64,000 bases of DNA from CAVQOB01 sp963714325 (GTDB lineage: Bacteria > Pseudomonadota > Alphaproteobacteria > Rhizobiales > Hyphomicrobiaceae), in contig CAVQOB010000009.1 in NCBI GenBank assembly GCA_963714325.1, forward strand, positions 65,875-129,874. Reading direction: 5' to 3'. A model generated the notes under the pieces. It was not told where the DNA came from and made no database searches. It saw only the letters and a list, made by a program, of their open reading frames with translations. This document shows positions 8,772 through 17,887 of the stretch, in pieces. Made by a program: the position numbers and the translations under genes. Position 1 is the stretch's first letter. The number at the start of each line of letters is the position of its first letter.

Positions 8772-9302
8772 TTGGTCGCCCGCGAATCACGCTTGAGATG
8801 CCTTGTTGTCACAACCTTGCTGTCGACGCTCCTTTCCGCGTGTGCAAGCAGCGGTGTCGGCAGCCCGCAACTTGGCGCGCTTCCATCAGGTGACACGCCA
8901 ACCGTACCAGGTACAGTTGTCGACGTGTACGGGGTAGTCGCACGCAACGCGCTCGTCTGCTGGTTCGGGGCCAATGGCCCGCTGCGGCCGACGCACATTT
9001 TTCATGCCGATGTACCATCTGCTGCGCCAGCCGCGGAAATTGCGCTGCACGAGCGCGATCCCACTCAGCCTAATCCGCGTGGTGCGCGCGCGTTTTTGAT
9101 CAATCTGAGTGAGGACGGCGGCGGACAAAGCACGCGCATCGTCATCGAAAACAAAAAGATCGCTGCCGATCTTGGCGACGCCATGCGTCAGGATGTGTTG
9201 GGTTGGGCGCGTGGTGCGCAAGGCTGTCTGGCGCAAATCGTTCGCCCGCCGCCGCCCATTGTCGCGCCAGCACCGGCAAAGAAAGTCAAAAAGAAAGCGT
9301 GA
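8772..9302 (+). CDS. Putative lipoprotein of unknown function
   Basis: Protein of about 176 residues with a lipoprotein signal: charged ARESRLR, hydrophobic CLVVTTLLSTLL, then lipobox LSAC. The mature domain has AALVCWFG-like NALVCWFGANGPLRPTHIF and ends in a Pro/Ala/Lys-rich tail (PAPAKKVKKKA). I placed the start at TTG 8772, 11 bases after GGAGG; GTG 8754 or ATG 8685 are alternatives that lengthen the charged leader. I do not recognise the family. It may be an envelope protein linked to the neighbouring flagellar/cell-cycle genes only by position. Confidence 0.6.
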   Translation: MVARESRLRCLVVTTLLSTLLSACASSGVGSPQLGALPSGDTPTVPGTVVDVYGVVARNALVCWFGANGPLRPTHIFHADVPSAAPAAEIALHERDPTQPNPRGARAFLINLSEDGGGQSTRIVIENKKIAADLGDAMRQDVLGWARGAQGCLAQIVRPPPPIVAPAPAKKVKKKA

Positions 9303-9448
9303 CAAGGCGCGAGGGCGCACGTGCAACAACGCTTCGAGGCGGGTTAAAAGTGACTTAACAGCCGCGTTCGAGATCTCAGACAGCCGCTATTCCACCTCAA
9401 CAGCGGGCTTACGCCTCGCTGTCGTCAGTACCGGCGTGACGTTGCGCC

Positions 9449-9736
9449 TCAGCCTCGATAGTCCTGGACGCGCGTAGCGCGCAACCCCGGCAGGCCGTGA
9501 CGATCGATCGAGCGCTGCCAAGACAGAAACTCGTCAACCGTGAGCGTGTAGCGCTCACAGGCCTCTTCAAGACTGAGCAGGCCGCCGCGAACAGCAGCGA
9601 CAACTTCAGCCTTGCGCCGGATAACCCAGCGTTTAGTGTCTTTCGGAGGAAGATCCGCCACTGTTAACGGACTTCCGTCCGGCCCAATGACGTAACGCAC
9701 ACGCGCTCTGAACTGTTGTTCGGTCATGATACTCAT
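9449..9736 (-). CDS. sciP: CtrA inhibitor SciP (DUF1153)
   Basis: Protein of 95 residues, usual SciP length. The block RVRYVIGPDGSPLTVADLPP, then TKRWVIRRKAEVVAAVRGGL and LSLEEACERYTLTVDEFLSW, is the highly conserved DUF1153 helix-turn-helix signature of SciP. In Caulobacter SciP binds CtrA-activated promoters and CtrA itself, shutting off CtrA-dependent transcription in late cell cycle. Finding it about 2 kb from ctrA makes a compact regulator/antagonist locus. Start may be ATG 9736 or the second ATG at 9727; neither has a strong ribosome-binding site. Confidence 0.95.
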   Translation of the reverse strand: MSIMTEQQFRARVRYVIGPDGSPLTVADLPPKDTKRWVIRRKAEVVAAVRGGLLSLEEACERYTLTVDEFLSWQRSIDRHGLPGLRATRVQDYRG

Positions 9737-10251
9737 TACACGCTTAGTGACCCGAAGCTCAGCTTAGTTGAACACCATTAAAATCGACCTAAGTCGCATA
9801 GTAAATGTTCCGCTTAGCAAGTTGATCACAATTGTTACTGATGTGGTTAACGCTAACAGAAGGAAAGTCTCAGGCGTAGTAAATGCGCAACTTGTATGAC
9901 CGCGCTCTATACTGACACCGGTCGAAGCACTTCCAACCAGTTTTCAAGGCCGGTTTTCAAGAACTGACCGGTGGGAAGGCTGGGGGGCAACCTGCAAATC
10001 GCGCGCCACATGCAAACACCACCGCAATTGTCTTGCGCAGTCCGCTGAACGTGGTTAGTTTGCCGCCGCGTGGCTTGAGCAGGAAAACCATACCAATCTG
10101 CCGGGGCGTTGCCAGCGATTGCAGTATCGTATTTTCGGGACGACTTGCGGGCCGACTTGCGGGCCGACGTGGCCGAAATCGCCTAATGACCCGTCACGCG
10201 CTGGGTTCCGGCGCTTGGGACTCTGATCACACGGATGGTTGTTTGTAGCCG
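9737..10251. other. Intergenic region between divergent sciP and mnmA with repeats
   Basis: About 515 bases with no supported gene. The sciP side is AT-rich. At 9916-9923 and 9966-9973 lies an 8-bp inverted repeat (CACCGGTC/GACCGGTG) enclosing two direct copies of GTTTTCAAG (9940-9948, 9953-9961). At about 10138-10167 the 12-mer CGACTTGCGGGC is repeated in tandem with a partial third copy. These may be operators or part of an untranslated leader; I cannot assign a function. Confidence 0.4.
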
Positions 10252-11484
10252 ATGATGCAGGATCACTCCGAGATTCGTCCAGCGGGCGGTCGCACGTCGC
10301 CACGATTACGCATCGTCGTGGCCATGTCCGGCGGCGTCGATTCTGCTGTTGCTGCTGCACTCTTGAAGCGCGCCGGCCATGACGTCATCGGTATCACCCT
10401 GCAACTCTATGATCACGGCGCCGCAGTTGGCCGAAAAGGCAGTTGCTGTGCCGGACAGGATATCCACGACGCACGGCGTGTCGCCGAAGCATTGTCGATT
10501 CCCCATTACGTCCTCGACTACGAGAAGCGGTTCCGCAACCGTGTCATCGAGGCATTCGCTGACAGCTATATTCGCGGCGAAACGCCGATCCCGTGCGTGA
10601 CTTGCAACAGTCAGATCAAGTTTACGGAGTTGCTCGATACCGCGCGCGAATTGGGGGCGAATGCGCTGGCGACTGGACATTATATAGAGCGTCGCGAGTC
10701 GGCAGTCGGCCCGATGCTCTATCGCGCAGCCGATACCGAACGCGATCAGAGCTACTTCCTGCATGCGACCACACGCCAGCAATTGGAGCAGTTACTCTTC
10801 CCGCTCGGAGCCATGCGCAAGAACGAAGTGCGCGACCTAGCGCGAGTGTTCACTTTGCCCGTTGCCGATAAAGCCGACAGTCAGGACATCTGCTTTGTGC
10901 CTTCGGGGCGCTATACCGACGTCATCGAGCGACTTCGTCCCGGCGCCGCCGAAGCCGGTGACATTGTCCACATCGACGGGCGCGTGCTTGGGCGACATAA
11001 CGGCATCATCAATTACACCATCGGCCAGCGCCGAGGACTCGGCGTGCCGTCTGGCGAACCGCTCTTTGTCGTCAAGCTCGACACCAATCGCCGTCAGGTA
11101 ATTGTCGGGCCGCGCGAGCGGCTCGAGACGCATGGGCTATCATTGCGTGACGTGAATTGGCTGGGTGACGGCGAACTTTCTGCTGCCGCGCGCGATGGGC
11201 TGGCCATTGCCGTCCGGATGCGCTCGACTCAGCCGCCGGTTGCCGCAACCCTGCTCGCCGGCGAGGACGGGTACAAGGTTGTGCTCAACAGCAGTGAGTT
11301 CGGCGTATCGGCCGGGCAAGCATGCGTATTCTATGACAGTCAGGACGCTCGCGCGCGCATTCTCGGCGGCGGCACCATTGCCCGTACCATGCGGCGCTCC
11401 GACGCAGCCAGCCCCACAAATGCGGTTGATGCCATTGAAACGACATCAGGTTCAGCAACCGTTCAGCTAGGACGTGGTCCTTAG
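10252..11484 (+). CDS. mnmA: tRNA-specific 2-thiouridylase MnmA
   Basis: Protein of 410 residues. MnmA adds sulfur to the wobble uridine (s2U34) of tRNAs for Lys, Glu and Gln, using ATP and sulfur relayed from IscS. The PP-loop AMSGGVDSAVAAALL (residues about 25-39) binds ATP; the catalytic cysteines are in PIPCVTCN and QDICFVPSG. The MnmA-typical NYTIGQRRGLGVPSGEPLFV segment follows in the central domain, then a C-terminal beta barrel. There is a Gln/Gly-rich short tail. It precedes a methyltransferase gene by 70 bases. Confidence 0.96.
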   Translation: MMQDHSEIRPAGGRTSPRLRIVVAMSGGVDSAVAAALLKRAGHDVIGITLQLYDHGAAVGRKGSCCAGQDIHDARRVAEALSIPHYVLDYEKRFRNRVIEAFADSYIRGETPIPCVTCNSQIKFTELLDTARELGANALATGHYIERRESAVGPMLYRAADTERDQSYFLHATTRQQLEQLLFPLGAMRKNEVRDLARVFTLPVADKADSQDICFVPSGRYTDVIERLRPGAAEAGDIVHIDGRVLGRHNGIINYTIGQRRGLGVPSGEPLFVVKLDTNRRQVIVGPRERLETHGLSLRDVNWLGDGELSAAARDGLAIAVRMRSTQPPVAATLLAGEDGYKVVLNSSEFGVSAGQACVFYDSQDARARILGGGTIARTMRRSDAASPTNAVDAIETTSGSATVQLGRGP

Positions 11485-11554
11485 CGGACGGCGTTCTAGG
11501 GGTTTGTGAATTTTCCAATCGAAACTGTTTGTGCCTAAGGGGAGTGTATCGATC

Positions 11555-12271
11555 ATGCCGTCGACAATGCCATCGAGAGACCGCGGTCCTGCAAAGCTGC
11601 TGCAAAAACTGAGGACTGTGACGGATCGCAGGGTCGTGCAGGCTCAGATGGATGAAGACGCCGTCCGCAATGTCTATCGCCGCTGGGCACCGGTTTACGA
11701 TCACACGTTTGGCCGCGTCGCGTCCGAAGGTCGCAAACATGCCGTCGAACTGATCAACAAATCGAAGGGTCGCGTTCTTGAGGTCGGCGTGGGCACCGGT
11801 CTGTCGCTGCCGGCTTACAATGGGTCGCTGGACATCGTCGGCATCGATCTGTCGCCTGAAATGCTCGACAAGGCGCGCGAGCGCGTCGCCGAAGAAGGGC
11901 TCGACAACGTCACCGGCTTGCACGAGATGGACGCTGGCGAATTGAAGTTCGATGCGGCATCGTTCGACACCGTTGTCGCGATGTTCGTCATGACCGTCGT
12001 GCCTGACCCAGAAAAGGTAATGCGCGAACTCTCGCGCGTTTGCCGTCCGGGCGGCGAAGTCATGCTGGTCAATCATTTTTCGACTGACGACGGCGTGCGT
12101 GGCTGGGTTGAGCGCCGCATGGCCCCCTTCAGCGACAAGCTCGGTTGGCATCCCCTGTTCGATTTCGGCCGCGTCATGGTTTGTCCGGAATTGAAACTGG
12201 TCGAGAAGCGTGGCCTGCGCCCGATGGGCATCTTCACAATGATGCGCTTCAAGAAGGTCCAGGCAAACTGA
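11555..12271 (+). CDS. SAM-dependent methyltransferase, PmtA-like
   Basis: Protein of 238 residues. Class I methyltransferase fold: motif I VLEVGVGTGLSLP binds SAM, DIVGIDLSPEMLDKAR is motif II, and AMFVMTVVPDP plus RPGGEVMLVNHF follow. The YDHTFG start and this set match Rhodobacter/Bradyrhizobium-type phosphatidylethanolamine N-methyltransferase PmtA, which makes phosphatidylcholine at the membrane surface; a ubiquinone-type methyltransferase is the main alternative. ATG 11555 has AAGGGGAG upstream; a GTG at 11531 would add 8 residues. A terminator follows. Confidence 0.85.
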   Translation: MPSTMPSRDRGPAKLLQKLRTVTDRRVVQAQMDEDAVRNVYRRWAPVYDHTFGRVASEGRKHAVELINKSKGRVLEVGVGTGLSLPAYNGSLDIVGIDLSPEMLDKARERVAEEGLDNVTGLHEMDAGELKFDAASFDTVVAMFVMTVVPDPEKVMRELSRVCRPGGEVMLVNHFSTDDGVRGWVERRMAPFSDKLGWHPLFDFGRVMVCPELKLVEKRGLRPMGIFTMMRFKKVQAN

Positions 12272-12315
12272 CGCGACAGTCGAACGGCGCCGGATTGCCG
12301 CGTGTGATTGAAGAA

Positions 12316-12345
12316 GGTCCGGGTCCAACGCCGGGCCTTTCTCGT
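12316..12345 (+). terminator. Probable terminator after the PmtA-like gene
   Basis: Stem GGTCCGG (12316-12322) pairs with CCGGGCC (12331-12337) around an 8-base loop, with one G-T pair, followed by TTTCTCGTT. It sits 45 bases after the methyltransferase stop and before the tRNA promoter region. Confidence 0.6.
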
Positions 12346-12461
12346 TGGGCGACACAACAACAATCACAGTGATAACGTGCCGGAGCCAACGCGGCGGCAA
12401 TTCAAGCAAGCTTGCTTGACACGGGGGGAAGGCGCCCTATAAATCGCATCGCTAATGGTAT

Positions 12462-12538
12462 GGCGGGATAGCTCAGCTGGTTAGAGCGGCGGAATCATAA
12501 TCCGTAGGTCCCCAGTTCAAGTCTGGGTCTCGCTACCA
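12462..12538 (+). tRNA. tRNA with CAT anticodon, probably elongator tRNA-Met
   Basis: A 77-base cloverleaf: acceptor GGCGGGA/TCTCGCT (G-T at position 1:72), D arm GCTC-AGCTGGTTA-GAGC, anticodon arm GCGGA-ATCATAA-TCCGT with CAT at 12496-12498, T arm CCCAG-TTCAAGT-CTGGG, discriminator A and encoded CCA. It is not initiator-like. CAT could also belong to tRNA-Ile with lysidine, but the arms resemble elongator tRNA-Met of rhizobia. An integrase fragment ends inside its 3' end, marking it as an attachment site. Confidence 0.9.
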
Positions 12539-12837
12539 TTTCCTATCAACGACTTAGCTGCTTTGGGTGTCACAGGAGTCCGTTGGTCTGCGTGACTTTT
12601 GCGTGAGTCCCACGCTGCAGGACCACGCAAGATGACCAGTTGCGGTCGCGCCACCGCTCGATCACAAATCCGTTCGACAGCTTCGATCAGCCGCGTCAAC
12701 TCAGCGGCCGAGTAGTGTGTCGTGATCCGCGCGGATTTATGCCCGAGGAGATCTTGACGATCCTCAAAACTCACCCCCGCCGCCCGCAAGCGGCACCCGA
12801 ACGTGTGCTTCAAGTCACGCACACGCATGTGTGGCAA
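12517..12837 (-). pseudogene. C-terminal fragment of a tyrosine integrase at the tRNA
   Basis: About 106 residues of the catalytic end of a phage-type integrase: RVRDLKHTFGCRLRAAGVSF, then DRQDLLGHKSARITTHYSA with the catalytic Tyr in THYS. The box normally HxxR reads RDLK here. The upstream catalytic Arg and the N-terminal DNA-binding domains are missing, and codons before 12837 become arginine-rich and unrecognisable. The stop codon lies inside the tRNA 3' end (12517-12519), the usual geometry for an integrase beside its own attachment site. It is likely a relic of a former island. Confidence 0.75.
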
Positions 12838-12996
12838 ACGAGCCCTGAGGCGCCACCCTGCGCGACGGACAACGCGCCGCCGACGACGCCGTGGATATCG
12901 GCTTTGACCAGGGCCCTGCCAACCGTCGATACGTCGCCAACGAAATCACCGACGGCCGGCCAGATGTACGTCTGGACAAAGGCAAACGCTACCGCC

Positions 12997-13866
12997 TCAC
13001 GATGTCAGTGCGCCCCCGGTCATGCCCTGGACCATGTAGCGTTGCAGGAAGATGAAGGCGACGACCAGCGGCAAGCTCGCGAGCACTGAGAACGCCATCA
13101 TGGTGTTCCAATCGGTAACGAACTCGGCCATCAGCGAGTAGATGGCCATCGTCAACACGCGGTTCTCCCAAGATTCGATCAGCACCATCGCGAACAGGAA
13201 CTCGTTCCAGGCGAGCAGGAACGTATAAAGTCCCGCGCCAATGAAGGCTGGATACGAAACAGGGAACAGAATGCGGAAAATCGAACCAAGCCGTGTGCAA
13301 CCATCGACCATGGCCGCCTCTTCCATGTCGCGCGGGATATTAAGGAAGTAGCTCCTCAACATTAGAATGCAGAACGGCAGCGTGAACGTCAGGTAGGTGA
13401 TCACAAGTGCGATCAGCGTGTCGTACAAGCCGAGCGATATGAAGACACGGAAGTAAGGAATGCACAGGAGAACGAGCGGAAACATCTGTGTGGTGATGAG
13501 AAACATCAGGACCGTGCGATGCCCGATGAAGCGGAAGCGCGCGAGCGCATACGCGGCCATGGATCCAAGCGCCAGCGACAGACCCGTCACAACGAGTGCA
13601 ATGCCGCACGAGTTGATGAACACGCGCAGATACTTTGGGTTTCTGAAGATCTTCTGATAGGCTTCAAGTGTGAACACCTGCGGCAGCCAATCGGGCGGGA
13701 TCTTGGTCACTTCGACGTTGGGGCGGACGGAGACCGTCAGCATCCACGCCAGCGGGAAACACATGACGGTGATCGCTGCCACGAGCAAGGCATAGATCGC
13801 GAATTGCAGCAGACGCTGCCCCCCAATGCCGCGCATTGCCCGTCCCAGCGTTTCCCCCGTATTCAT
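12997..13866 (-). CDS. Carbohydrate ABC transporter permease, MalG type
   Basis: Protein of 289 residues with about six membrane segments (for example YALLVAAITVMCFPLAWML and TVLMFLITTQMFPLVLLCI). The cytoplasmic EAA loop, which docks onto the ATPase, is DMEEAAMVDGCTRLGSIFRI. This is the MalG-like inner-membrane subunit of a CUT1 sugar importer; ends in MVQGMTGGALTS as is usual for this class. It is the last intact gene of the minus-strand transport cluster. No ATP-binding subunit follows; the next sequence is integrase debris. Confidence 0.9.
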   Translation of the reverse strand: MNTGETLGRAMRGIGGQRLLQFAIYALLVAAITVMCFPLAWMLTVSVRPNVEVTKIPPDWLPQVFTLEAYQKIFRNPKYLRVFINSCGIALVVTGLSLALGSMAAYALARFRFIGHRTVLMFLITTQMFPLVLLCIPYFRVFISLGLYDTLIALVITYLTFTLPFCILMLRSYFLNIPRDMEEAAMVDGCTRLGSIFRILFPVSYPAFIGAGLYTFLLAWNEFLFAMVLIESWENRVLTMAIYSLMAEFVTDWNTMMAFSVLASLPLVVAFIFLQRYMVQGMTGGALTS

Positions 13867-13921
13867 TCAACTTTCGCTCCGGCATGGCGCATTTTTTGTT
13901 CAACACTCGCAACGCGCACAC

Positions 13922-14818
13922 TTAATACACATTCGCCATCGCGCGGCGCACATAGATCGCGCTCACGACGAACAGGACCAGAAACATCACCACGGCTTCG
14001 GCCGCGGCGTAACCGAACTTGAGCTTCTGGAAACCGTCGAAATAGATAACCGTCGCAAGCACCTCGGACGAATTCATCGGTCCACCACCGGTCATGACGA
14101 ACACCGGATCGAACGCGCGAAAAGTCCAAATCGAATCGAGCAGCACAACGGTTGCGATGATCGGGTTCAGCTCGGGCAATGTGATGTACCAGAACTGTTT
14201 CGGCAGCGAGGCGCCGTCGATCTGGGCTGCTTCATAAAGCTGCTGCGGGATTGACTGCAGTCCGGCCAACAGCATGACCATGAAGAACGGGAATGCACGC
14301 CACACGTTCATCGCCGTCACCGACCACAGCGACGTCGCTGGATCTCCAAGCCAAGCGGTATTCGCACCCGCCGACGCAAGGCCGAGCGTTACCAGCAGGC
14401 CGTTGAAGACACCGAACGGTGCAAGCATCAAGACCCAAATCATACCGGCGACGGTTGGCGCCAAGAGCCACGGCACGATTAAGATACCACGTGCGAGCGA
14501 GCGAAAACGTCGATTGATGTCGGCATTGAGCAACAGCGCGATCGAAAGGCCGATCGCGAGGTGCAGTATGACACTCCCAGCAGTGAAAAACACAGTATTG
14601 AGGAACGCCGACCAAAACAGCGCGTCGGCAAGCAGCGCCGCGTAGTTGCCGACCCCGACAAAAGTCTCGCGGGTCATGTTGCTGTCGTAAAGGCTCAGCC
14701 GGATCACCGACACGAGAGGATAGATCAGCAGCGCGAACAGAATGAGCAGAGCTGGCCACAGGAACGAGTAGGCGAGCAGTTCGTCACGGTAGCGCTGACG
14801 GAAAGTGAGCACGAGCAT
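13922..14818 (-). CDS. Carbohydrate ABC transporter permease, MalF/UgpA type
   Basis: Protein of 298 residues with about six membrane segments, starting YSFLWPALLILFALLIYPLV. The EAA loop is LYEAAQIDGASLPKQFWYIT. It pairs with the MalG-type permease 55 bases downstream to form the membrane channel of a CUT1 sugar importer. I chose ATG 14818; a TTG at 14896 would add 26 residues without family similarity. The intact length fits the family. Confidence 0.88.
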   Translation of the reverse strand: MLVLTFRQRYRDELLAYSFLWPALLILFALLIYPLVSVIRLSLYDSNMTRETFVGVGNYAALLADALFWSAFLNTVFFTAGSVILHLAIGLSIALLLNADINRRFRSLARGILIVPWLLAPTVAGMIWVLMLAPFGVFNGLLVTLGLASAGANTAWLGDPATSLWSVTAMNVWRAFPFFMVMLLAGLQSIPQQLYEAAQIDGASLPKQFWYITLPELNPIIATVVLLDSIWTFRAFDPVFVMTGGGPMNSSEVLATVIYFDGFQKLKFGYAAAEAVVMFLVLFVVSAIYVRRAMANVY

Positions 14819-14977
14819 GTGTCCGGTGATCAGTGTGAGCGCCGCGAATGTTGTGGCTCTGAAAGGCGCCTTCGGTTGGCGATCGGCACGCGCCAACCGA
14901 TACGGTTCTTCGCTATTGTTGGGGCGCGATCGCCTCCGAAGTGCTCCTCAACACTTGAACCAGCGCTTACACCGCGC

Positions 14978-16238
14978 TCACTTCGCGGCAGCGAGAATCT
15001 TGTCCCATTCGGCAGCGGCAGCGTCCAAAGCCTCTTTCACCGACTTCTTGCCTTGGTTCGCATTCTGGATCTCGGTGGTGATGATCTTGTTCATCTGCAC
15101 CGCGTTCGGCATGTTCAGGAACGGCGATTGCGCATTCGACCAGCCCATCTGAGACACGAATGCCGAGTAGATCTTGCGCTCCTTGAACCAGTCTTTTTCT
15201 CCGACGGTCATGTTGGCTGGGAAGGCACCGGAGCCCTTGGCCCACATGTCGTTGCCGACGGGCCCCGAGAGCCATTTGATCAATTTCCAGGCGGCGTCCT
15301 TGTTTTGGGCCTGCGCGGTCATGGTGTTGAGCGAGCCGCGCACCATGGTGCCGTTGGTCTTGCCGGTCGGCAGCGGCGCCACGTCGAATTTCAGGTTCGG
15401 ATTGAGTTGCCTCTGGATCGAGATGCCCCACGGTCCTTCGAACATCATGGCAATGTTGCCTGACGCGAAGTTGGCGCGCTTCTCCTTTTCGCCGTTCGAA
15501 AGGATGCCAGGCGCCGTGACCTTGTCGACATTGATCCGCTTAAGATAGGTCTCGACAGCAGCGATCCCTTCCGGGCTGTTGAATGCGGCCTTGCTGCCGT
15601 CGAGGATCTTGCCGCCATTTTGAAGGATCAGCGGATAGATGTCATAGGTCATGTTCGTAGGCGGTTCGGATGCGAGCGTGCCCGTGACACCGTAGATCTT
15701 CTTGTCGGCGTTCGTTACCTTCTTAGCGATCTCGGCGAATTCCTCCCAGGTCTTCGGCGGACCAGCGACTCCGGCTGCCGCGAAGATGTCAGTGTTGTAG
15801 AACAGCGCAACAGACCCTGTTTCGAGCGGCACGTAGAATTGCTTGCCCTTCCATTTGGCTTGGAACGTGACCGGAATCTTCTCAAACAGCGACGGATCCT
15901 TGGCCATGAACGGATCAAGTGGCTCGATCATGCCGAGATCGGCGAATTCAGCGACCCAGTCCACCTGAATCATCAAGCACATCGGGCAGGCGCTTGGCCT
16001 GATGCTGGACCACCGAGCGATCATGGAATCCCGTGAACGGGCTGTCTACGATGGTTAGTTTGACGTCTGGGTGGTCCTTCTCGAACGCAGCCTTGATCTC
16101 GGCCATCAGCTTTTCGCCGACTTCGGTCGTCTTCCACTGGCCCCAGCGCACTTCAGTCTGAGCCGATGCCGTGATCGGCAGGCCTGCCGCAAACAACACT
16201 GCGAGCATGGCCCGCTTCGAGATGGATCCGATTACCAT
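14978..16238 (-). pseudogene. Sugar ABC transporter substrate-binding protein, frameshifted
   Basis: Two overlapping frames make one extracellular sugar-binding protein of about 419 residues. The first begins at ATG 16238 with a signal peptide (KRAMLAVLFAAGLPITASAQ) and reads TEVRWGQWKTTEVGEKLMAE to KRLPDVL; the second continues MIQVDWVAEFADLGMIEPLD to the stop at 14978, including NTDIFAAAGVAGPPKTWEEF, typical of family 1 solute-binding proteins. One extra base near 15974 (cttGatg on the coding strand) breaks the frame. It would deliver a sugar to the two permeases downstream on the same strand. Confidence 0.8.
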
Positions 16239-16339
16239 TGGTTTCCTCCGTGGTGTGATCTACCGTCTATGTCCGCGGTCTGGCGCCGCGCTTCTCGCTC
16301 ATTGGTCTGACCCGCGGCCATACACAAACCTTCTGCCGC

Positions 16340-17751
16340 TCACGCCCCCTTGAGCAAAGCTGCGATCCCTGACGGCGCTGGTGAGGGTACTTTCACAACT
16401 TTCGTGAACTTAGTGACGAGGTCTTTCGTTTTGCCGACATTCATCCAGGTGAACATGTCCGCGAACATTTTTTCCAGTGACGCCATGATGTCCTCCTGCG
16501 TTCGCGCGGGAAGGTCTGCGAAGCGGCGCTTCATGATTTTCCATGACTTCTTGCGGACATTGTAAAGAAACTGAGCGTCCGTCTCACCGGGGGCACGTTC
16601 CTTGGCGTGGTTGGCAAACACATAATCGCGGATCTCCGCTTTCACGTCCTTCGGCAGGCTCGGGTGATCGAAGATCAGGTTGTTAAAGCCAAGCGCGAGA
16701 TGGATCTCGATAGCGCCCGAGGCCGGGAATTTCGCCAACTGATGCCCGGGCAGGGTCGAGGCGCCATGCTGCACCACGCCCGCCATGTGAAATTCCTTGC
16801 GACAGATGTCGGAGATGGTGACCAGCGTTCCGTAGTCGGGGTTCACATCCGCGAGCGTGCCGTCGGGCAAAACCTTTCCACCGTGGTAGGTGCCGGAATT
16901 GACACTGATCTTGCTCATTCCGACAATGTGCTCGCCGGTCAGCTTCTTCATCGCAGCAGGGTACGTTGCCATGAACGCACGCATCTCCTCAGGAGTCGTG
17001 GTGTGGTGGCCGACTTCGCCGATTTCGGCGCCAAGCGAGATAGTAACGCCCTTCGGCTCGATCGATCGGATAAAGTGCGTGAATTCCGCGGTGATCTCGG
17101 CATTGAGCTGCTGCTGCTCGACGACGGTCGGCAGCGACAGGTCGACAACAGTCGAGGCATCGATGTCGATGTTGTAGAAACCGGCAGCCACCTGCTCGCG
17201 AATAATACGCTGCAAGCGCTCGGTCTCGGCCGCCCTGTCATTTTTGTAAGCCGCCGCGTTGATCTGGTCGTGATCGGCCTGCAGAAAAACAGGGTCCGAC
17301 ATGCCCCTCGCGCAGCGCGGCTGCAAGCACACCAGCTGTGAACTCTGACGGCGGCTGTTCGGCGTACTGCCATTCTCCGATCGCCTGCTCAAAGATCAAC
17401 ATCTGTGCGTCGAGCTTCATCGCGGCGCGGAACACCGCGCGGCACGTCTGATAGGTCCAGCCGCGCAGATTCATGGCCGGTACGGTCTTGTTCTCCCACT
17501 TCCCGTCAGCGCGGGCGATGTAGAGATCCTGGATCGAACTTGGCACGATGCCGGCGTGTTGCGCCGCCTCGCGGATCGCCCAACCCGCCGCGGCGCGCAC
17601 GTCGTTGTCGGCAAGCAGCGCGGCCCGCGCCCAGCGATCGAGCATGTCATTTGGTGGACGCTTGCTGGTGGTGAACGAGGGCTGATCGCCTTGGCAGAGT
17701 GACGCCAATGCTCTTCAGGTCGGTGACCAGTTGTGGCAGCGTCGTTTCCAT
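16340..17751 (-). pseudogene. Class II aldolase (fructose/tagatose-bisphosphate type), frameshifted
   Basis: The C-terminal part (16340 to about 17303) reads MSDPVFLQADHDQINAAAY, AAGFYNIDIDASTVVDLSLP and EIGEVGHHTT, consistent with a class II, zinc-type, sugar bisphosphate aldolase. The preceding part (to about 17700) reads NDMLDRWARAALLADNDV to PSEFTAGVLAAALREG one base out of frame; removing one G from the run at 17304-17307 joins them. A further break near 17698 would link an ATG at 17751 (METTLPQLVTDLKSIGVTL). The restored protein is about 469 residues. It probably catabolised the sugar brought in by the adjacent transporter; substrate unknown. Confidence 0.7.
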
Positions 17752-17887
17752 TGCACAAAGTCCTTGCCGGGATCCGGGCACTCTGACGCAAGTGATGCAT
17801 AGGTGAACGATGTGCGCAAGGCTGGCCTGCCGCATGGTACGGATGCGCAAACGGTATGATGTCCATTGTCGACGTTGGGAAAGCGGA

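Noticed and set aside
11285..12409. 374-residue minus-strand protein antisense to mnmA and the methyltransferase
   Set aside because: It lies fully opposite two well-supported genes and has no domain; a typical shadow of high-GC coding sequence.
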